DNA of 23,799 nt from Thauera sp. (GTDB lineage Bacteria; Pseudomonadota; Gammaproteobacteria; Burkholderiales; Rhodocyclaceae), in assembly GCA_023150215.1 (NCBI GenBank), contig JAKLLJ010000012.1, positions 1 through 23,799 of the forward strand, in the 5' to 3' direction. How positions within the stretch are numbered: position 1 is the stretch's first letter; each line of letters begins with the position of its first letter. The position numbers were made by a program, and so were the translations under genes. Below are positions 9,060-17,683 of the stretch, piece by piece. The notes under the pieces are model-generated. The model made no database searches and was not told the DNA's origin. It saw nothing but the letters and a program-made list of their open reading frames with translations.

Positions 9060-9931
9060 CGGCCGTCGTCCTGCAGACGGCCGGCGTGGTCACGGGCGAA
9101 CTGCCACGCCACGCGGCCGGAGCGCGAACCGCGCATCAGCGCCCACTGCAGCGCCTCCTGGCGCGCGTCGGCAATCTCCGCGTCGCTCGCCCCGAACACC
9201 CGCAGCCAGTGTGCGGCGATATCGAGGTATTCGTCCTGGCTGAACGGATAGAACGAGATCCACAGCCCAAAGCGCTCGGACAGCGAGATCTTCTCCTCCA
9301 CCGCCTCACCGGGATGCAATTCGCCGTCGACATGACGCGCCTGCAGGTTCTCGTCATGGTATTCGGGCATCAGGTGGCGACGGTTGGAGGTGGCGTAGAT
9401 CAGTACGTTGTCCGACATCGCCGACACCGAGCCGTCGAGCACGCTCTTCAAGGCCTTGTAGGCGTCCTCGCCCTCCTCGAAGGAGAGGTCGTCGCAGAAC
9501 AGGATGAAGTGTTCGGGGCGCGCCGCGACCAGCTCGACGATCTCCGGCAGGTCGACCAGATCGGTCTTGTCGACCTCGATCAGGCGCAGGCCCTGGTCCG
9601 CATACTCGGCAAGCAGCGCCTTCACCAGCAAGGACTTGCCGATGCCGCGCGCGCCGGTGAGGAGCACGTTGTTGGCACGCCGGCCGGCGAGAAACTGGCG
9701 GGTGTTGCGGTCGATGCGCGCCTTCTGGTCGTCGACGTCGTGGATATCTGCCAAGGTGATGCGGTGCGGCGAACGCACCGGTCGCAGTTCGGCACGGCGG
9801 TGGCGGCGCTGCCAGCGGAAGGCGAGCGCAGTGTCCCAGTCGGGCACCGCGGCAGGCGCAGGCAGCAGGGTTTCGAGGCGCGCCAGCACGCCTTCGGCGC
9901 GTGCGAGCAATTGAGCGAGTTCCTTGGTCAT
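9056..9931 (-). CDS. P-loop ATPase of the DUF815 family
   Basis: AAA+-like cytoplasmic ATPase of 291 residues. Walker A is GARGIGKS (93-100) and Walker B is FILFCDDLSF (142-151), followed by a sensor-like LIYATSNRRHLMPEY. This combination, with EKISLSERFGLWISFYPF near the C-terminus, is characteristic of the DUF815 family (E. coli lacks a well-studied member). The biochemical role is unknown. I chose the ATG at 9931 because it yields a conserved-looking MTKELAQLLARAE start; the frame extends to 10369, but that part is arginine-rich, crosses the mltA promoter region and looks non-coding. It is the first gene of a two-gene unit with the Nudix-ThiE fusion, a pairing seen widely in betaproteobacteria. 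Confidence 0.85.
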   Translation of the reverse strand: MTKELAQLLARAEGVLARLETLLPAPAAVPDWDTALAFRWQRRHRRAELRPVRSPHRITLADIHDVDDQKARIDRNTRQFLAGRRANNVLLTGARGIGKSLLVKALLAEYADQGLRLIEVDKTDLVDLPEIVELVAARPEHFILFCDDLSFEEGEDAYKALKSVLDGSVSAMSDNVLIYATSNRRHLMPEYHDENLQARHVDGELHPGEAVEEKISLSERFGLWISFYPFSQDEYLDIAAHWLRVFGASDAEIADARQEALQWALMRGSRSGRVAWQFARDHAGRLQDDGR

Positions 9932-10075
9932 CCGGATTTCCGCAGTCGTCCCGCGCGCGCAGCTTCGTGCGGCCGGTGCAGGGCGAGCCATGCAAGCGGC
10001 AGCAGGACCCGCGCGACGCCGGGTTCCAGAAAGATCAGCCACGCCGCCCATCTCCGGCAGCCCGTGGGGGCCCGG

Positions 10076-10081
10076 TATACT
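10076..10081 (+). promoter_or_regulatory. Candidate -10 element for mltA
   Basis: TATACT matches the -10 consensus at five of six positions and lies 27 bases before the mltA ATG. There is no clear -35 hexamer. The 177-base gap (9932-10108) separates the divergent ATPase and mltA genes and must hold promoters for both; I see none for the minus strand. Confidence 0.35.
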
Positions 10082-10108
10082 GGCGGCAAAGACCGACGAG
10101 TTCAACCG

Positions 10109-11371
10109 ATGCCAGCCAATCTCCCCCTGCCCGTCCGCCGCCACCTCATCCCTGCCCTCGCCAGCCTTCTGCTCGCCGCCTGTGCGGCCGTCCCCGGCAC
10201 ACCCGAGCCCGGCGGCGGCAAGGCGGCCTGCGCGCCCTGCCCGAGTTGCCCGCCCTGCCCTGGCGGCGTCACCGCCCCGGGCACCCCTGTCGCCCCGGCT
10301 ACGCCGACGGCGCCTGCAGCCCCGACGCTGCAGGCGAGCACGTGGTCGGCGCTGAGCGGGTGGCAGCACGACGAACTCGCCGCGGCGTGGCCGGCGCTGC
10401 GTGCATCATGCTCGACCCTGATCCGGCAGGCGGCCTGGAAACGGAGCTGCGAGGAGGCCGCAGGACTCGGCGGGAGCCCGGACAGCCGCGCGGTGCGGCA
10501 GTTCTTCGAAGCCCACTTCACCCCCTGGCAACTCACCAACGCCGACGGCACCACCACCGGCCTGGTCACCGGCTACTACGAGCCGCTGATCCGCGGCAGC
10601 CGCACACGCAGCCAGCGCAGCGCGTGGCCGATCCACGGCGTGCCGCAGGACATGCTGACGATCGAGCTCGGCGACGTGTATCCGGAACTCAAGGGCATGC
10701 GCCTGCGCGGCCGCCTGGTCGGCAACAAGGTGCTACCGTACTGGAACCGCCAGCAGCTCGGCGAGCGCCAGGTTCCCGCACCGGTGCTGCTGTGGGCGGA
10801 CGACCCGATCGAACTGTTCTTCCTCCAGGTCCAGGGCTCGGGCCGGGTGCAGCTGCCCGATGGCAGCCTGGTGCGCATCGGCTATGCCGACCAGAACGGC
10901 CACCCCTACCAGTCGATCGGGCGCTGGCTGGTTTCACAGGGCGAACTCACGCTCGACAAGGCATCGATGGAAGGCATCAAGCGCTGGGCCCAGGATAATC
11001 CGCAGCGCCTGAACGAGCTGCTCAACGCCAATCCGAGCTACGTGTTCTTCCGTGAGACGCCGTCGGCGAGCGGCGGGCCGGTGGGTGGGCTCGGCGTGCC
11101 GCTGAGCGAGGGCCGCAGCATCGCGGTCGACCCGCGCAGCGTCCCGCTCGGCGCACCGGTCTTCCTGGCGACCACCTATCCGCTCAGCGACCAGCCGCTC
11201 GAGCGGCTGGTCATGGCACAGGACACCGGCGGCGCGATCAAGGGCGTGGTGCGCGCCGACTTCTTCTGGGGCTTCGGTGCCGAAGCCGGGCGAGAGGCCG
11301 GGAAGATGCGCCAGCAGGGGCGGATGTGGGTGCTGCTGCCAACCGGCATGAAGCCTGCGGGCGGACGCTGA
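10109..11371 (+). CDS. mltA: Membrane-bound lytic murein transglycosylase A (MltA), lipoprotein
   Basis: Outer-membrane-anchored enzyme of 420 residues that cleaves the MurNAc-GlcNAc bond of peptidoglycan with formation of 1,6-anhydroMurNAc. The N-terminus is a lipoprotein signal ending LLLAAC (acylated C25). A linker of about 60 residues follows, with four cysteines at 41, 44, 47 and 50 and an Ala/Pro/Thr run. MltA family motifs are clear: GYYEPLI, FFLQVQGSGRVQL, GHPYQSIGRWL, and the 3D-domain catalytic region QDTGGAIKGVVRADFFWG. The ATG at 10109 is set by the signal peptide; the frame is open back to 8981 only as a shadow of the opposite-strand genes. The Cys-rich linker is unusual for the family. 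Confidence 0.93.
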   Translation: MPANLPLPVRRHLIPALASLLLAACAAVPGTPEPGGGKAACAPCPSCPPCPGGVTAPGTPVAPATPTAPAAPTLQASTWSALSGWQHDELAAAWPALRASCSTLIRQAAWKRSCEEAAGLGGSPDSRAVRQFFEAHFTPWQLTNADGTTTGLVTGYYEPLIRGSRTRSQRSAWPIHGVPQDMLTIELGDVYPELKGMRLRGRLVGNKVLPYWNRQQLGERQVPAPVLLWADDPIELFFLQVQGSGRVQLPDGSLVRIGYADQNGHPYQSIGRWLVSQGELTLDKASMEGIKRWAQDNPQRLNELLNANPSYVFFRETPSASGGPVGGLGVPLSEGRSIAVDPRSVPLGAPVFLATTYPLSDQPLERLVMAQDTGGAIKGVVRADFFWGFGAEAGREAGKMRQQGRMWVLLPTGMKPAGGR

Positions 11372-11479
11372 GCGAGCAAGGACGGCCGACCTCCACATGA
11401 ACCAGCCGGGGACACGGCGGCGTCGACACGGTCGCCAATGCCGCTGCTCTCCGGCAGCACCGGCTTCGAGCGCTCCATC

Positions 11480-11881
11480 ATGATCGACCACCAAGCAGAC
11501 CAAGCTGCGCGCACCCGGCTCGACAAGTGGCTTTGGGCGGCGCGTTTCTTCAAGCACCGCACTGCCGCCACAGAGGCGGTCGACGGCGGCAAGGTCAAGC
11601 TCAACGGCGCAGCGGTCAAGCCCGCGCGCGACGTGCGCGTCGGCGACCGGCTCGACATCACGATCGGCGAGGACACGCGCACGGTGATCATCCGCGCCAT
11701 CGCCGACAAGCGCGGCTCGGCAATGGTGGCACAGGCGCTCTACGAGGAGACGGCCGAGAGCATCGAGGCCCGCGAACGCGCACGCGATCTGCGCAAGTTC
11801 GCTGCCGCGCCCGGGGCGGACCTGCATGGCCGTCCGACCAAGCGCGACCGACGCCGCATCGACCGTTTCGGCGGGCTCTGA
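11480..11881 (+). CDS. hslR: Hsp15-type S4 RNA-binding heat-shock protein
   Basis: Small 133-residue RNA-binding protein. The S4 domain starts at RLDKWLWAARF (13-23) and includes GGKVKLNGAAVKPARDVRVG; the tail is basic (GRPTKRDRRRIDRF). In E. coli Hsp15 binds dissociated 50S subunits carrying nascent peptidyl-tRNA and helps recycle stalled ribosomes. Length and layout match E. coli Hsp15 closely, including ALYEETAES. The ATG at 11480 gives the same short leader before RLDKWLW; an in-frame ATG at 11438 adds 14 residues. It follows mltA by 108 bases and converges on the AEC permease gene. Confidence 0.9.
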   Translation: MIDHQADQAARTRLDKWLWAARFFKHRTAATEAVDGGKVKLNGAAVKPARDVRVGDRLDITIGEDTRTVIIRAIADKRGSAMVAQALYEETAESIEARERARDLRKFAAAPGADLHGRPTKRDRRRIDRFGGL

Positions 11882-11948
11882 ACGCGCGCGCCCGGATCGA
11901 TCGCCACGACCGCCGCTGGCGCGCCGCATGGCGCCCGCAAGGTGACTC

Positions 11949-12824
11949 TCAGTCGAGCACGAGGGCGAGCGCGAGCGGCAGGAACGCAACCGCGGCCAGG
12001 TTGCCGATCAGCACCATCGAGGCGACCTTGTCCGGTTCCTGGCCGTAGCGCTCGGCAAACATGAAGTTGAGCACCGCTGGCGGCAGTGCGCCAAAAACCA
12101 GCACCAGGGCTTGCTCACGCGCAGGCAGGTCGATGAACTGCAACACGATCCACGACAACGCGAGCCCGACCAGCGGGCGCGCCAGCGCACCGAAAACGCC
12201 GACGCCGACCGCGCTGATGCGCGCATCGGCCAGGCGCACCCCGAGGCCGAACAGCATCAGCGGGATGGAGATCTCGCCAAGCATGCGGATGGCGGTGAGC
12301 AGCGGCGGCCACACTTCGAACTGGGTCAGGCTCACCGACAGGCCGAGCAGGGTCGCCATCACCGAGGGCACCCGCCACAGCATGTGAAAACGGACCCGGT
12401 GGTCGAGCAGCCAGGCACCGAACGAGAAGTGGATCAGGTTCGACACCATGAACATCACCACCATGGGCGCCAGCGCAAGCTCGCCGAAGGCGAGCACTGC
12501 CAGCGGCAGGCCGAGATTGCCGCAATTGTTGAACATCATCGGCGGCACCAGCGTCCTGGCCTGCATGCCGGTCGCCCGCGCCAGCCCCCAGCCCGCCAGC
12601 CCGGCCCCCACCACCATGAACGTGGACGCGACGATCAGGGGCAGGAAGGCGGCGACCTCGAACGCCTTGTTGGCCAGCGCCGCGAACACCAGCGCCGGCA
12701 CGAACACATCCATGTTGAGCTTGTTGGCCTGCGCCAGGTCCGGCTTCATGCGCCGGCCGACGAGGAAGCCGAGCGCGGTGATGAAGAACAGCGGGAAGAG
12801 GACCTCGACGATACGGATCAGCAT
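11949..12824 (-). CDS. AEC-family (auxin efflux carrier-like) permease
   Basis: Integral inner-membrane protein of 291 residues with about ten hydrophobic segments in two five-helix halves. The conserved MMFNNCGNLGLPLA motif in the middle and the VALIGNLAA-like C-terminal segment (SMVLIGNLAAVAFLPLALAL) place it in the AEC/MdcF-type family. Members export or import small organic acids such as malonate or malate; the substrate here cannot be assigned. It starts 20 bases after the hslU stop with AGGCGG ahead of the ATG, so it is probably the last gene of the STAS-like-hslV-hslU unit. A functional tie to HslUV is not evident. Confidence 0.88.
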   Translation of the reverse strand: MLIRIVEVLFPLFFITALGFLVGRRMKPDLAQANKLNMDVFVPALVFAALANKAFEVAAFLPLIVASTFMVVGAGLAGWGLARATGMQARTLVPPMMFNNCGNLGLPLAVLAFGELALAPMVVMFMVSNLIHFSFGAWLLDHRVRFHMLWRVPSVMATLLGLSVSLTQFEVWPPLLTAIRMLGEISIPLMLFGLGVRLADARISAVGVGVFGALARPLVGLALSWIVLQFIDLPAREQALVLVFGALPPAVLNFMFAERYGQEPDKVASMVLIGNLAAVAFLPLALALVLD

Positions 12825-12844
12825 TCACGACCGCCTGGTGACGT

Positions 12845-14182
<1,338 letters not shown>

Positions 14183-14192
14183 GCGTTCGGCC

Positions 14193-14729
14193 TCAATCCA
14201 GCACTTCGATGGTGTGGTGGTGATTGGTGTAGATGCACAGGTCGCCGGCGATGGTCAGAGCCTTGGACACGACCTCCTTGGGATCGAACTCGGTGTTCTC
14301 GATCAGCGCGCGCGCCGCGGCCTGCGCATAGGCGCCGCCGCTGCCGATGGCGACGATGCCCTGCTCGGGCTCGAGCACATCGCCGTTGCCGGTGATCACC
14401 AGCGAGTGCTCGCGATCGGCCACCGCCAGCATGGCCTCGAGGCGGCGCAGCATGCGGTCGGTGCGCCAGTCCTTGGCGAGCTCGACCGCGCTGCGCAGCA
14501 GGTTGCCCTGGTGCTTGTCGAGCTTGGCCTCGAAACGCTCGAACAAGGTGAAGGCGTCGGCGGTTCCACCGGCGAAACCAGCGAGGATCTGACCGTTGTA
14601 GAGCGTGCGCACCTTGCGCGCGGAGGCCTTGATGACGATGTTGCCAAGGGTGACCTGGCCGTCGCCGCCGAGCGCGACGCGGTTGCCGCGCCGCACCGAC
14701 AGGATGGTGGTGCCGCGATATTGTTCCAT
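14193..14729 (-). CDS. hslV: ATP-dependent protease peptidase subunit HslV
   Basis: Proteasome-like threonine peptidase of 178 residues. The N-terminal nucleophile is expected to be T7, exposed by removal of MEQYRG before TTILSVRR. The family signatures GNRVALGGDGQVTLGN, LAGFAGGTADAFTLFERFEAKL and AIGSGGAYAQAAARAL are intact. HslV forms double hexamers capped by HslU. GGAGA lies ahead of the ATG. It sits 42 bases downstream of the STAS-like gene and 10 bases upstream of hslU. Confidence 0.97.
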   Translation of the reverse strand: MEQYRGTTILSVRRGNRVALGGDGQVTLGNIVIKASARKVRTLYNGQILAGFAGGTADAFTLFERFEAKLDKHQGNLLRSAVELAKDWRTDRMLRRLEAMLAVADREHSLVITGNGDVLEPEQGIVAIGSGGAYAQAAARALIENTEFDPKEVVSKALTIAGDLCIYTNHHHTIEVLD

Positions 14730-14771
14730 TCCGATTCTCCGCCCACGGTCGTGCCGGGGCTGACGCGTTGT

Positions 14772-15941
14772 TCAATGACGCAGGGTGACGTGGGCGACCT
14801 TGTCGACGCTCATGACGCGCAGCAAGCCGGCCACCATGGCATTCACGTTGGCAAGGGCGACGAGTTTACCCTGAGCCTGCAGCATGGCGAGAATGTTGAA
14901 GAGGGTGCCCGCACACACGAAGTCGATCCGGCGCAGACGCCTGCACTCGACCCGCGTCTCGCGGCGCTCGGCAGCGAAGGCGGCGAAGCGCTTGAGCGTC
15001 TCATTGCCGCCACCGCACAGTTCGCCCTCGAACACGAAGGCCTCCGGATCGGGACGCGGGGCCTCTCCCGGCGCTGGCGCCGGCGCCGCATCCAGCCCGC
15101 CCCGGCGCTCCCAGGACGGCGGCGACTCCTCGAAGGTCACCGCATAATCGACCGCGATATCCTCGAAACGCCCCTGGTCGCCGTCGTACTGCAGGAGCTC
15201 GAGCAGCATCAGCCAGCTGTTGCGCGCCTCCGCCCGTCCGACCTGCACGCCCTGCGCCAGCACATCGGCAAGCGCGTGCACGTTGACCAGCTCCACCCCG
15301 ATACGCTCCGCGGCGAGCTCGGCCAGCAAGCGGCGCCACACGCCACAGCCGGCATCGTCTACACCACGCACCTTGCCGACGTCGATCCGAACACCACCAC
15401 TGCGGCGTGCGATCGCCGCCACCTGCGCGAACTGACGCTCGGCGGCGAGCGAAAGCTGGCCATTGAGATTCACCAACGGTATCCGCCCACCGGCGGCCTT
15501 GCCCGCGCCGGGCGAAAGATCCTCCCACGGCGGCGGGGAACGTTCGAAGCGGGTCGCATAATCGAGCACCCTCGACTCGAAGCGCTGGCGATGGCCGCCG
15601 AGCCGGTACAGGTCGAGCAGCATCAGCCACGCCCCCTCGCCACAGCCGCCGGTCGCATCGCCCACCGCGGTCTCGAGCAAGGCGAGCGCATCGGCATCGC
15701 TGCCGTTCGCGTACAGCACCGCGGCCTCCTCGAAGGCCGCGCCAATGCCGCTGCCGCACTCCTGCACCTCGACCAGCCCGGCCGCACGGGCCAGCGCCCG
15801 GCCGTGATCGGTACCGGTGAAGTCCAGCCCGGACAGTTCGGTGGGCGGGTCCGCATCATGAGCGTCCACCACAGCCGGCGCGCGCCGGCCCGCGACAGGC
15901 GGAGGCGAGACCGGTTTCTTGCCGAAGAAGGGGAGTGCCAC
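14772..15941 (-). CDS. STAS-like protein with two helical-motif/STAS modules, function unknown
   Basis: Predicted soluble protein of 389 residues from a GTG start at 15941 (ALPFFGKK follows; GGGA lies upstream). The frame extends to an ATG at 16022, adding 27 residues that look unconserved. It shows an internal duplication. Residues 104-140 and 242-278 share the pattern WLMLL(D/E)L..., then FE, DYA, FE and SPPxWE; each is followed by a STAS-like alpha/beta segment (about 153-235 and 300-389). The second ends in LLRVMSVDKVAHVTL, a typical STAS C-terminus. STAS domains act in anti-sigma antagonists, transporters and MlaB-like lipid systems. No kinase or anti-sigma gene is present. The gene lies directly upstream of hslVU and is divergent from ybgC-tol. 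STAS-like is my reading; the function is unassigned. Confidence 0.75.
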   Translation of the reverse strand: MALPFFGKKPVSPPPVAGRRAPAVVDAHDADPPTELSGLDFTGTDHGRALARAAGLVEVQECGSGIGAAFEEAAVLYANGSDADALALLETAVGDATGGCGEGAWLMLLDLYRLGGHRQRFESRVLDYATRFERSPPPWEDLSPGAGKAAGGRIPLVNLNGQLSLAAERQFAQVAAIARRSGGVRIDVGKVRGVDDAGCGVWRRLLAELAAERIGVELVNVHALADVLAQGVQVGRAEARNSWLMLLELLQYDGDQGRFEDIAVDYAVTFEESPPSWERRGGLDAAPAPAPGEAPRPDPEAFVFEGELCGGGNETLKRFAAFAAERRETRVECRRLRRIDFVCAGTLFNILAMLQAQGKLVALANVNAMVAGLLRVMSVDKVAHVTLRH

Positions 15942-16072
15942 GTCCGTTTTCCCGTGACATCGACGCACCGCATGGGAGCCCGTCCGGGCCGCCTCCAGGG
16001 GCATCGCCGCCACCAACAACATTTTCAGAAAAGCGCTTCAACAACAAGCAGTAAGCACACACGCAAAAAACA

Positions 16073-16089
16073 GTTGCACGCTTTGCAAC
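16073..16089. promoter_or_regulatory. Palindrome GTTGCA-n5-TGCAAC between the STAS-like gene and ybgC
   Basis: A perfect 6-bp dyad with a 5-base spacer (GTTGCACGCTTTGCAAC) lies 28 bases upstream of the candidate ybgC -10 in the divergent gap 15942-16153. Its size suits a dimeric regulator, but the same symmetry can arise by chance. No regulator gene is adjacent. Confidence 0.3.
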
Positions 16090-16117
16090 AGACGTGCATC
16101 CGGCGTCCAAGCTCGGC

Positions 16118-16123
16118 TAGAAT
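16118..16123 (+). promoter_or_regulatory. Candidate -10 element for ybgC-tol operon
   Basis: TAGAAT matches the -10 consensus at five of six positions. A start near 16130 would leave a leader of about 24 bases to the ATG at 16154. The -35 region (16095-16100) is poor. Confidence 0.35.
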
Positions 16124-16153
16124 GCTGCAATGCAACCGAAATCCGATCGTGGC

Positions 16154-16582
16154 ATGGGTAGAGAGTCGTTACCCGTGCCTTCGTGCTATTTCCTGCCGGT
16201 TCGAGTCTATTACGAAGACACCGACGCCGGGGGCGTCGTCTACTACGCAAACTATCTCAAATTCTGTGAGCGCGCGCGCACCGAATGGTTGCGTGCGCTC
16301 GGCCTCAGCCAGCAGGCGCTGCTGAGCGAGCAGCAACTCGGCTTCGTCGTGCGCTCGGTGCAGGCGGACTATCTCGCGTCGGCACGTCTCGACGACGCGC
16401 TGGAAGTGCGCACCCGAATCGCCACCCGGCGCCGCGCGAGCCTCGTGTTCGACCACGAGATCCTGCGCGGCGACGAACTTCTCTTCAGCGCGCGGGTCCT
16501 CGTTGCCTGCCTGGACATGCGCCGCCTCCGGCCCACAGCGCTCCCCGCTTCCCTGCACGCCCTCCTCGAAAGTCAAGCATGA
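16154..16582 (+). CDS. ybgC: Tol-Pal system-associated acyl-CoA thioesterase YbgC
   Basis: Hotdog-fold thioesterase of about 142 residues and the first gene of the Tol-Pal operon in many proteobacteria. The signature VRVYYEDTDAGGVVYYANYL includes the catalytic Asp, and FCERARTEWLRALGLSQQALL follows as in E. coli YbgC. It hydrolyses acyl-CoA or acyl-ACP and has been linked to phospholipid metabolism. The frame also has an ATG at 16130, which would coincide with the predicted transcription start, so I prefer 16154. The stop overlaps the tolQ ATG as ATGA. Confidence 0.92.
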   Translation: MGRESLPVPSCYFLPVRVYYEDTDAGGVVYYANYLKFCERARTEWLRALGLSQQALLSEQQLGFVVRSVQADYLASARLDDALEVRTRIATRRRASLVFDHEILRGDELLFSARVLVACLDMRRLRPTALPASLHALLESQA

Positions 16583-17247
16583 CCGTCACCCACGACCTTT
16601 CAATCCTCAGCCTGATCTCCCAGGCGAGCATCCTCGTCCAGCTCGTCATGGCGCTGCTGGCCACCTTGTCACTCGTCTCGTGGTACTGGATCTTCCGCAA
16701 GTCCTTCCAGATCCGCCACGCACGCAGCGCAACCGACGAATTCGAGCGCGACTTCTGGAGCGGTGGCGACCTCAACACCTTGTTCGAAGCCGCCGGCCGC
16801 CACCAGGCTGAAGGCATGGAGCGCATCTTCGAGGCCGGCTACCGCGAGTTCACCAAGCTGCGTTCCAAGGGCCACGACCACGGCGCCACCCTCGACGGCG
16901 CCCGGCGCGCGATGCGTGCGACGCATCAACGCGAGATCGACGACCTCGAGGCCCACCTCGCCTTCCTCGCCTCGGTCGGCTCGGTGTCGCCCTACATCGG
17001 CCTGCTCGGCACCGTGTGGGGGATCATGAACTCCTTCCGCGGACTTTCCAGCGTCGGTGCCGCCACCCTCGCCCAGGTCGCGCCGGGCATCGCCGAGGCC
17101 CTGGTCGCCACCGCGATCGGCCTGTTCGCGGCAATCCCGGCGGTCGTCGCCTACAACCGCTTCGCACACGACATCGACCGCCTCGGCATCCGCTTCGAGA
17201 GCTTCATGGAAGAGTTCTCCAACATCCTGCAGCGCAACCTGCGCTGA
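16579..17247 (+). CDS. tolQ: Tol-Pal system proton channel protein TolQ
   Basis: Inner-membrane protein of 222 residues, homologous to ExbB and MotA. It has three membrane helices: about 16-38 (ILVQLVMALLATLSLVSWYWI), about 130-150 and about 165-190. The conserved stretch VGSVSPYIGLLGTVWGIM and ALVATAIGLFAAIPAVVAYN include the proton-path residues. With TolR it forms the motor that energises TolA by proton flow. ATGA overlap with ybgC shows translational coupling. Confidence 0.97.
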   Translation: MTVTHDLSILSLISQASILVQLVMALLATLSLVSWYWIFRKSFQIRHARSATDEFERDFWSGGDLNTLFEAAGRHQAEGMERIFEAGYREFTKLRSKGHDHGATLDGARRAMRATHQREIDDLEAHLAFLASVGSVSPYIGLLGTVWGIMNSFRGLSSVGAATLAQVAPGIAEALVATAIGLFAAIPAVVAYNRFAHDIDRLGIRFESFMEEFSNILQRNLR

Positions 17248-17266
17248 CGCGAGCGGAGACAGATCG

Positions 17267-17683
17267 ATGCGCCAACGCCGCCTCATGAATCAGATCAACG
17301 TCGTGCCCTACATCGACGTGATGCTGGTCCTGCTGGTGATCTTCATGGTCACCGCGCCGATGATCCAGCAAGGCACCATCAACATCCCATCGGCCGGCGC
17401 AGGCACGCCGCCGCCGCAGTCCGAGGCCATTTTCATCGAGGTCAAGGCCGACGGCGCGCTCGCGCTGCGCCCGAGCACCAGCGGCAACGCCCGCCCGATC
17501 CGCAAGGATCAGCTCGGCATCGCGCTGCAGGACGCCCTGACGAAGAACCCCGAACAAGCCTTCCTGGTCGCCGCCGACAGCAAGCTCGACTACCAGAAGG
17601 TGATCGACGTGCTCGAAGTGGCACGCGGCGCAGGCGTGCGCAAGATCAGCCTCGTCACCCAGAGCGCGACGACCCAGAAATGA
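17267..17683 (+). CDS. tolR: Tol-Pal system protein TolR
   Basis: Inner-membrane protein of 138 residues with one N-terminal helix and a periplasmic domain. NVVPYIDVMLVLLVIFMVTAP contains the essential proton-accepting Asp (D17) and belongs to the ExbD/TolR family. The periplasmic domain (about 45-138) has the expected ExbD fold, e.g. FLVAADSKLDYQKVIDVLE. GGAG precedes the ATG. The N-terminus is short, with MRQRRLMNQI before the helix; a second ATG four residues before NVVPY exists. The stop overlaps the tolA ATG as ATGA. Confidence 0.96.
   Translation: MRQRRLMNQINVVPYIDVMLVLLVIFMVTAPMIQQGTINIPSAGAGTPPPQSEAIFIEVKADGALALRPSTSGNARPIRKDQLGIALQDALTKNPEQAFLVAADSKLDYQKVIDVLEVARGAGVRKISLVTQSATTQK

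Noticed and set aside
8981..10108. Upstream extension of the mltA frame by 376 codons
   Set aside because: It is the shadow of the minus-strand ATPase gene; the lipoprotein signal fixes the mltA start at 10109.
11918..11935. Hairpin GGCGC/GCGCC between convergent hslR and the AEC permease gene as a terminator
   Set aside because: Five base pairs, eight-base loop and no T-run; not distinguishable from background.
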